Origin: Bacteroidales bacterium
GTDB taxonomy: Bacteria; Bacteroidota; Bacteroidia; Bacteroidales; SMBSF77
NCBI GenBank assembly: GCA_021106655.1
Contig: JAIOTT010000307.1
Location: 1-11,927 of the forward strand
DNA: 11,927 nt
Reading direction: 5' to 3'
Part shown: positions 7,319 to 11,927 of the stretch, one piece after another
Numbering within the stretch: the first letter of the stretch is position 1
How the letters are laid out: each line of letters begins with the position of its first letter
Notes under the pieces: generated by a model
Database searches by the model: none
What the model was told of the DNA's origin: nothing
The model's input: only the letters and a program-made list of their open reading frames with translations
Program-made: the position numbers and the translations under genes

Positions 7319-8291
7319 TCTTAGCCTTCCTCAGCCATAATTTCTGCCCTAATTCCGGAATTGATCCTGCAGGCATATTATTTTTCTTATAGAGCTGCTT
7401 TAGTTTTATTCCATGCAACTGCGATATTGAATGCATGGTTTCATAAGGTTTTACTTTGTGATAGGCCTTGCTCCCTTTTTTCTTCTTTGGTTGCAGATAT
7501 ATGATATCCTTCTCTCTTATCCTGTCTCCCTTTTTCATATCATTATATCTTGCAAGTTGCCAATCAAGCATTTCCAGCTCATCAGAAATTTTACGGAAGT
7601 TATCTCCTTTCTTTGCTCTAATGCACCTTATTCCATTATTTACATAGACTTTTCTATTACTGCCACTAATTGATATTGACTCAAAATCGTCGGGATCAGA
7701 GCTTTCAAAATCAAGAGTTATATCCTGTGTATTCTTTTCAGATTTACTTTTTGAAGTTCGTGTATATTGTTGGCTGTCGTATAGAAATAATTTATTTTCC
7801 TCAATTATCCTGATCAGGATATGGGCATACTTGGGATTAGTAGCGTAACCGGCTTTTTTTAATCCATGAGCCCATCTTTTATAATCGGTAATGTCATGTT
7901 CAAAAAGTTCAGAATATCTCTCTCTTGAAGACAAAAAACAGGAATGGTCACTGTATGATTCCTCCGGATTATTATACTTCCTAAAACACTCATCCTTTTC
8001 ATCATCATCCATATGAAAAGTTTTTCCTGTCCATTCTTTATGACATTTTATTCCAAAATGGTTTTTCGCTTTTTTAGCTAGCTCACTATTCCCATTTCCT
8101 GATTCCAATAAGCCCTGGGCCAGAGTTATGCTTGCCGGGATCTTAAACTCATACATCTCCTGGATAGCAATATCCTTGTATTTATTGATATACTGATCAG
8201 GGGTGATCTTGTCATTCCCTTTCTGTCCCATCACAAGTTGTGATGTCAGAAAAAAAATAAAACCAAATACTATAAGAGTCACCTTCTTCAT
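7314..8291 (-). CDS. Secreted glucosaminidase (GH73 family) with two LysM modules
   Basis: A 325-aa predicted peptidoglycan hydrolase. Residues 1-22 form a signal peptide (basic MKK, hydrophobic core, likely cleavage after VMG or nearby), so the enzyme acts in the periplasm or at the outer surface. Residues about 30-172 match the mannosyl-glycoprotein endo-beta-N-acetylglucosaminidase/GH73 fold: ITLAQGLLESGNGNS carries the probable catalytic E63, followed by HFGIKC, the FRKYNNPEESYSDHS stretch and the YATNPKYAHILIRII helix. Residues 173-220 are a polar, Ser/Asp-rich linker. LysM-like modules that would bind peptidoglycan lie at about 222-267 (IRCIRAKKGDNFRKIS) and 278-321 (HKVKPYETMHSISQLHGI). 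ATG at 8291 gives the signal peptide directly. A -7-type promoter element lies about 38 bp upstream. Confidence 0.95.
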   Translation of the reverse strand: MKKVTLIVFGFIFFLTSQLVMGQKGNDKITPDQYINKYKDIAIQEMYEFKIPASITLAQGLLESGNGNSELAKKAKNHFGIKCHKEWTGKTFHMDDDEKDECFRKYNNPEESYSDHSCFLSSRERYSELFEHDITDYKRWAHGLKKAGYATNPKYAHILIRIIEENKLFLYDSQQYTRTSKSKSEKNTQDITLDFESSDPDDFESISISGSNRKVYVNNGIRCIRAKKGDNFRKISDELEMLDWQLARYNDMKKGDRIREKDIIYLQPKKKKGSKAYHKVKPYETMHSISQLHGIKLKQLYKKNNMPAGSIPELGQKLWLRKAKK

Positions 8292-8329
8292 CGTTCAAAA
8301 AATTATAATTCAGCATTCAAGTTCACGGG

Positions 8330-8337
8330 CAAATATA
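8330..8337 (-). promoter_or_regulatory. Candidate Bacteroidota -7 promoter element for the glucosaminidase gene
   Basis: On the minus strand this reads TATATTTG, a perfect match to the Bacteroidota -7 consensus TAnnTTTG, about 38 bp upstream of the ATG at 8291. No good -33 TTG stands at the usual 19-21 bp further upstream, so the call rests on the -7 element and its position only. Confidence 0.42.
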
Positions 8338-8414
8338 TTAAATTAACTCTTGAAATATTTCTTTACATTTGAATGTTAATAACAAGCGTTTGTCAAAAAC
8401 TTGAAACTTGACTC

Positions 8415-8480
8415 TTCGACTACGCTCAGAGTGACATTTCGTTATTCTATTATAAGTGTTTCATGCTGAGCAAAGTTGAA
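8415..8480. repeat. Imperfect inverted repeat resembling a dispersed intergenic element
   Basis: The left arm, 8415-8434 (TTCGACTACGCTCAGAGTGA), pairs with the right arm at 8461-8480 (TCATGCTGAGCAAAGTTGAA) at 15 of 20 positions around a 26-bp loop. The core words (CTTCGACTnCGCTCAG and CATGCTGAGC) are familiar from intergenic repeats seen many times in Bacteroidota genomes, so this is probably a decayed member of such a family. That link is from memory. Related 13-bp words, ACTTGAAACTTGA at 8399-8411 and AGTTGAAACCTGA at 8474-8486, flank or overlap the arms in direct orientation. The element lies just upstream of rsmG. Confidence 0.6.
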
Positions 8481-8498
8481 ACCTGAAACATAAAAAGC

Positions 8499-9116
8499 AT
8501 GCAAGCAATAAAAAAGTACTTCCCCGACCTAAGCAGCCTGCAATATGAACAGTTAGGCAATTTGGGATCACTATATTCGGAGTGGAACACCCGCATTAAT
8601 GTCATCTCACGAAAAGATATTGAGAATCTATATGAACATCACGTACTACATTCACTCGCAATAGCTAAAGTTATTCAATTTAAAAAGGATTCCAGTATCA
8701 TGGATGCAGGCACAGGTGGTGGATTTCCGGGAATTCCCCTGGCTATTATTTTTCCGGATTCAAATTTTCATCTTATCGATTCAGTCAGGAAAAAAATTAA
8801 GGTTGTTCAGTCGATTTACACCGAGCTTAAATTAAAGAATATTATTGCACAGCAATACAGGATTGAAGAAGTAAACAACAAATTCGATTTTATCATCAGC
8901 AGGGCTGTCACCTCATTACCACTTTTTCATACATATGTAAAAAATAAAATTGCAAAAAAATCATTTAATGATATCCCAAATGGGATACTATATTTAAAAG
9001 GAGGCGATTTTAAGGATGAGATAAAAAAGCTGAATAAAAAACACAGTATTTATGAACTGCATGATTTCTTTAATGAAGAATATTTTCAAACAAAAAAGTT
9101 GATACATATATATTGA
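8499..9116 (+). CDS. rsmG: 16S rRNA (guanine(527)-N(7))-methyltransferase RsmG
   Basis: RsmG (GidB) uses S-adenosylmethionine to methylate N7 of G527 in the 530 loop of 16S rRNA, in the cytoplasm. The 205-aa length fits the family. Residues near 30-55 show the typical WNTRINVISRKDIENLYEHH stretch leading to VLHSLAI. The SAM-binding motif I is MDAGTGGGFPGIPLAI (M68 onward, GTGGG at 71-75). It is followed by HLIDSVRKKIKVV (motif II acidic residue and helix), the FIISRAV strand and LYLKGG. The C-terminus ends cleanly in a TGA within the usual beta-strand region. It stands alone between gaps and shows no Shine-Dalgarno sequence, as is common in this phylum. Confidence 0.97.
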   Translation: MQAIKKYFPDLSSLQYEQLGNLGSLYSEWNTRINVISRKDIENLYEHHVLHSLAIAKVIQFKKDSSIMDAGTGGGFPGIPLAIIFPDSNFHLIDSVRKKIKVVQSIYTELKLKNIIAQQYRIEEVNNKFDFIISRAVTSLPLFHTYVKNKIAKKSFNDIPNGILYLKGGDFKDEIKKLNKKHSIYELHDFFNEEYFQTKKLIHIY

Positions 9117-9246
9117 TCATTAATACTGAACTCTGTTCATAAAAACAAAAATAAACACCTCATAAACTTTGTAAGTTCACGAATTTTCATTTAATTAGCT
9201 AATTCATTTCCAATAATTAGTTATTTCAAACTAAAATTTAATAATT

Positions 9247-11322
9247 ATGGCAGAACAAAAGAAATTTGTGCCCTTTGTTTCAGCAGAAACAAATATGACA
9301 GAATTCACTATCAGGGCATTGATCATCGGACTTATTTTAGCAGTTGTTTTGGGTGCTGCAAATGCTTACCTGGGTTTAAAAGCTGGGATGACCATTGCTG
9401 CCACTTACCCTGCGGCGGTTATAGGTATGGCACTGATAAAAATTATGAAGGGGTCAATCCTTGAAGAAAATTTTGCACGTACAGTGGGTTCCATTGGTGA
9501 ATCTGTTGCAGCCGGTGCAATTTTTACTATTCCTGCATTTTACATCGTATACCTTTCAAACAAGGAAAGTGGTATAGAAGTTGAGAATTTCTTTACTTAT
9601 GGTACTACAACTATGATTTTAATAGCCGGAGGTGTTCTGGGAATAATGTTTGTTGCCTTATTGCGTAAAGTAATGGTTGATGATGCTGATTTACCTTTTC
9701 CCGAATCAGTTGCGGCAGCTGAGATACATAAGACCGGGCGTACAGGTGGCGGCGGTTCTAAACTTTTGTTTGGCGCCATGATTTTTGGGGCAATTGTTAA
9801 GACTCTCAGCGAATTCAAATTTTTTGCCGGATATTGGGAGAAATTTATAATTTTCACAAAACAAACAATCACTGGTACTGCTTTTACAGGACAAGGAGGC
9901 ATTATGCTTGCCTCTCCCGGTATTAGTCCTGCTTATATGGGAGTTGGATATATTATCGGCCCCAGGCTGGCTTCGTTAAACTTTAGCGGAAGTCTTCTTG
10001 CATGGGGACTACTAACCCCTATGATCCTTTATTTCATTGCACCCGGAATAGACATACAGGCAATTGCTGCTGGTTTCATAAGCGAAAATCCATTATTAAG
10101 CAATGCTGCTGCCGAAGATAAAGCCTGGATACAATCAGCTTATGATGTATGGAAATACATTGTTCGTCCGATAGCAATTGGCGGTATGCTCGTAGGAGCT
10201 ATTTATACTCTCTGGATGATGAGAAAATCTCTTTTCGATGGGATATCAAGATCAGTGGGTGACGTTAAGAAAGCAGCCAAAGGACATGAGGTAAATATTC
10301 CAAGAAATGAAAAAGACATGAGTTTTACCTGGATAATTGCTGGAATTGTTCTTGTCGCGATTGCAACATTTTTGATAACTAAATACATTTTCCATACTGA
10401 CTTGCTTGTTGCGTTTGTTGCTGCAACTGTTATGATAATCCTTGCATTCTTCTTTGCAGCAGTTTCCGGATATCTTGTTGGTTTGATGGGTTCGAGTAAT
10501 AATCCAATCAGTGGATTAACTCTCACTGCCCTTGTAATAACTGCACTTATTATGGTTCTTCTAGGTGTCAGTGGCCACACAGGTGTTGCTGCAACCCTTG
10601 GAGTAGCAGCAATAGTATGTGTTTCTGCAGCAGTTGCTGGCGAAATGTTACAGGATCTTAAAGCAGGGCATATTCTTGGAGGTACTCCATGGCGTATGCA
10701 AGTTGGCGATATCATAGGTGTAGTAGCTGCTGGTGCAGTCATGTTCTTCATATTAGATTTCCTTAATCAGGGTGACATTGCAAATGGTATACGAGAAGGG
10801 TATGAAGGTGGTTTTGGAAGTAAAAAATTATCTGCTCCCCAGGCCAGTCTCATGGCCATCCTCTCTGATGGAATTGTTGGAGGAAGAATGGCATGGCCTC
10901 TTATTATTACAGGTATGCTTATGGGACTTGCGTTCATTCTGATGCAGGTAAAAAGCCCAATGCTTGTTTGTGTAGGTATGTACCTCCCTCTTGAAACAAC
11001 ATTTGCCATATTTGTTGGTGGACTTGTTAAAGGAATTGTACAATCCTATAAGAAGAAAAGGAAACTTAACAACGCTCAGGGAACGAGGGTGGAAAATACA
11101 GGAATACTACTTGCTTCAGGACTTATAGCCGGAGAAGCTCTGGCAGGTCTCGTTTTTGCCATTTTTGCAGTTGGCGAGATCTTCCCTTCAGCTATATTTA
11201 TTAAACCCTCTTACCTTCTTGGACTTCTGTTTTTAATCATGATAGCACTTGTTTTAATAAGATTACCTCTTAACAATGCAGGTAGCGCTGATGAACCAGC
11301 TCCTCCAAGTGCCGGACATTAG
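9247..11322 (+). CDS. OPT-family oligopeptide transporter
   Basis: A 691-aa polytopic membrane protein of the OPT (oligopeptide transporter) family, whose members use proton-coupled uptake of peptides or, in the YSL branch, metal chelates. About 14-16 hydrophobic segments can be counted. Family hallmarks are the first-helix stretch NAYLGLKAGMTIAATYP (from N39), the EENFARTVGSIGES segment, the PESVAAAEIHKTG stretch, the mid-protein NPISGLT motif (N419-G423), and the late DGIVGGRMAWPL and PMLVCVGMYLPLETT segments. The length fits bacterial members. A basic loop near residues 595-612 (SYKKKRKLNNAQ) suggests a cytoplasmic side there. The 130-bp upstream gap has only a poor promoter match, and a strong terminator follows the stop. 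The substrate cannot be told from the sequence. Confidence 0.96.
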   Translation: MAEQKKFVPFVSAETNMTEFTIRALIIGLILAVVLGAANAYLGLKAGMTIAATYPAAVIGMALIKIMKGSILEENFARTVGSIGESVAAGAIFTIPAFYIVYLSNKESGIEVENFFTYGTTTMILIAGGVLGIMFVALLRKVMVDDADLPFPESVAAAEIHKTGRTGGGGSKLLFGAMIFGAIVKTLSEFKFFAGYWEKFIIFTKQTITGTAFTGQGGIMLASPGISPAYMGVGYIIGPRLASLNFSGSLLAWGLLTPMILYFIAPGIDIQAIAAGFISENPLLSNAAAEDKAWIQSAYDVWKYIVRPIAIGGMLVGAIYTLWMMRKSLFDGISRSVGDVKKAAKGHEVNIPRNEKDMSFTWIIAGIVLVAIATFLITKYIFHTDLLVAFVAATVMIILAFFFAAVSGYLVGLMGSSNNPISGLTLTALVITALIMVLLGVSGHTGVAATLGVAAIVCVSAAVAGEMLQDLKAGHILGGTPWRMQVGDIIGVVAAGAVMFFILDFLNQGDIANGIREGYEGGFGSKKLSAPQASLMAILSDGIVGGRMAWPLIITGMLMGLAFILMQVKSPMLVCVGMYLPLETTFAIFVGGLVKGIVQSYKKKRKLNNAQGTRVENTGILLASGLIAGEALAGLVFAIFAVGEIFPSAIFIKPSYLLGLLFLIMIALVLIRLPLNNAGSADEPAPPSAGH

Positions 11323-11345
11323 AATTAAACAAATTTATTTATTTG

Positions 11346-11380
11346 AAAAGGTGGAATATGATTTATTCCACCTTTTTTTT
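11346..11380 (+). terminator. Intrinsic (rho-independent) terminator after the OPT gene
   Basis: A perfect 13-bp stem pairs 11346-11358 (AAAAGGTGGAATA) with 11364-11376 around the 5-base loop TGATT, and a T tract extends to 11380. It begins 23 bp after the OPT stop and should end that transcript, separating it from the PqqD-like gene. Confidence 0.93.
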
Positions 11381-11560
11381 ATCTTTGACAGTGAATAGCA
11401 AAATATAGTCCTGAGCTAATACAAATAACACAAACAGGCTAACCTGTCATCAACTAATATTTTATTATTTACATTTCGAATTTATTTGATATTTGTTTTT
11501 GTATTTGGTGCTACATTAATAAAATCTTTAATTTTATACACATACTAATAAAAGCCGGCC
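11381..11560. other. Intergenic leader before the PqqD-like gene
   Basis: About 180 bp, very AT-rich, between the terminator and the ATG at 11561. It should contain the promoter of the PqqD-like gene. The nearest -7-like word is TGTATTTG at 11500-11507 (7 of 8 against TAnnTTTG), without a well-spaced -33. No repeat or stable hairpin was noticed. Confidence 0.4.
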
Positions 11561-11927
11561 ATGGGAATGAATTTTTTTCAAAGACGTAAAATCCTTAAGG
11601 GTGTAAATTATCTTAGTCTCACACCAATACGCCTTAAAGAACATGAAGATATTGATGATGGGAAGGTCGCTATTATCTTTCCAAAGTTCAAGAGAAAAAG
11701 CATGCGGAAATTTTTCGTCCCCGGAAATAAATCAGATTTTGTTAGAATTAAACTCGATGAATTAGGTACTGCCAGCTGGTTAGCTATTGACGGGAAAAAA
11801 TCAGTTAAAGATATCTGTATCGCCCTGGAAAATAAATTCGGAGAGAGGATTCATCCTGTTGAGGAAAGAACTACTAAGTTCTTTAGCAGTTTATATGAAC
11901 AACGCTATATTACTTTCGCTGAGTTAA
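11561..11927 (+). CDS. PqqD-like protein (RiPP-recognition-type winged helix), 3' end outside window
   Basis: The first 122 codons of an open frame beginning MGMNFFQRRKILKGVNYLSL. An alternative in-frame ATG lies two codons later, at 11567. Residues about 62-120 match the PqqD pattern: RIKLDELGTASWLAIDGKKSVKDI (from R62), then ALENKFGER and a closing SLYEQRYI helix-strand. PqqD-type domains bind leader peptides and hand them to radical SAM or other modifying enzymes. Many Bacteroidota carry stand-alone copies of unknown role. Residues 20-60 add an N-terminal extension with PKFKRKSMRKFFVP, basic and longer than in classic PqqD. The hit is close to full family length, so the stop probably lies just beyond the edge. 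No radical SAM enzyme or precursor gene is visible within the window. Confidence 0.82.
   Translation, partial: MGMNFFQRRKILKGVNYLSLTPIRLKEHEDIDDGKVAIIFPKFKRKSMRKFFVPGNKSDFVRIKLDELGTASWLAIDGKKSVKDICIALENKFGERIHPVEERTTKFFSSLYEQRYITFAEL

Noticed and set aside
9160..9172. Promoter -7 element for the OPT gene (TAAACTTTG)
   Set aside because: The spacing inside the motif is one base off TAnnTTTG and there is no good -33 TTG at the right distance.
10203..10751. 182-codon minus-strand open frame
   Set aside because: It lies wholly within the OPT transporter gene and is rich in Ala, Thr, Ile and Pro, as expected from the antisense of a hydrophobic membrane protein. It has no family resemblance and no start context.

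Overview
The window looks like chromosomal DNA from a member of the Bacteroidota, probably class Bacteroidia. The DNA is AT-rich and start codons lack clear Shine-Dalgarno sequences. One gap holds a perfect TAnnTTTG -7 promoter element. Several proteins have forms typical of this phylum: a multi-pass membrane protein of DUF6427 type, a secreted glucosaminidase with LysM repeats, a PqqD-like protein and a bacterial OPT transporter. The genetic code is standard. No rRNA, tRNA, CRISPR array, transposase or phage gene is visible.

Layout. (1) Positions 1-83 hold the first 27 codons of a minus-strand gene that runs off the left edge. (2) Positions 84-304 are a divergent intergenic region with a 7-bp x 6 degenerate tandem repeat. 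(3) Positions 305-4287 are a tight plus-strand cluster: GT4-type glycosyltransferase, purD (ATGA overlap), DUF6427-like membrane protein (8-bp gap) and rnhB (8-bp overlap). (4) Positions 4288-4513 are non-coding and contain a 13-copy, 9-bp tandem repeat ending 10 bp before the next start codon. (5) Positions 4514-7276 encode a 920-aa membrane-anchored envelope protein with a DUF3352-like N-terminal part and a beta-propeller-like C-terminal part. (6) Positions 7314-8291 (minus strand) encode a secreted GH73 glucosaminidase with two LysM modules; it converges with the 920-aa gene across 37 bp that carry a third short tandem repeat. (7) Positions 8292-8498 hold a probable minus-strand promoter and an imperfect inverted repeat resembling a dispersed intergenic element. 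(8) rsmG lies at 8499-9116. (9) A 691-aa OPT-family transporter lies at 9247-11322, followed by a strong intrinsic terminator. (10) A PqqD-like gene starts at 11561 and runs off the right edge.

Functionally this is mostly a core-genome neighbourhood: purine synthesis, RNA:DNA hybrid removal, rRNA methylation, cell-wall turnover, sugar transfer and peptide or metal-chelate uptake. I see no obvious new multi-gene system. The points most worth a second look are the three unrelated short-period tandem arrays (7, 9 and 6 bp), each in a different gap; the 9-bp array abutting the large envelope gene; that envelope protein's architecture; and the PqqD-like gene, which has no modification enzyme or precursor peptide in view.
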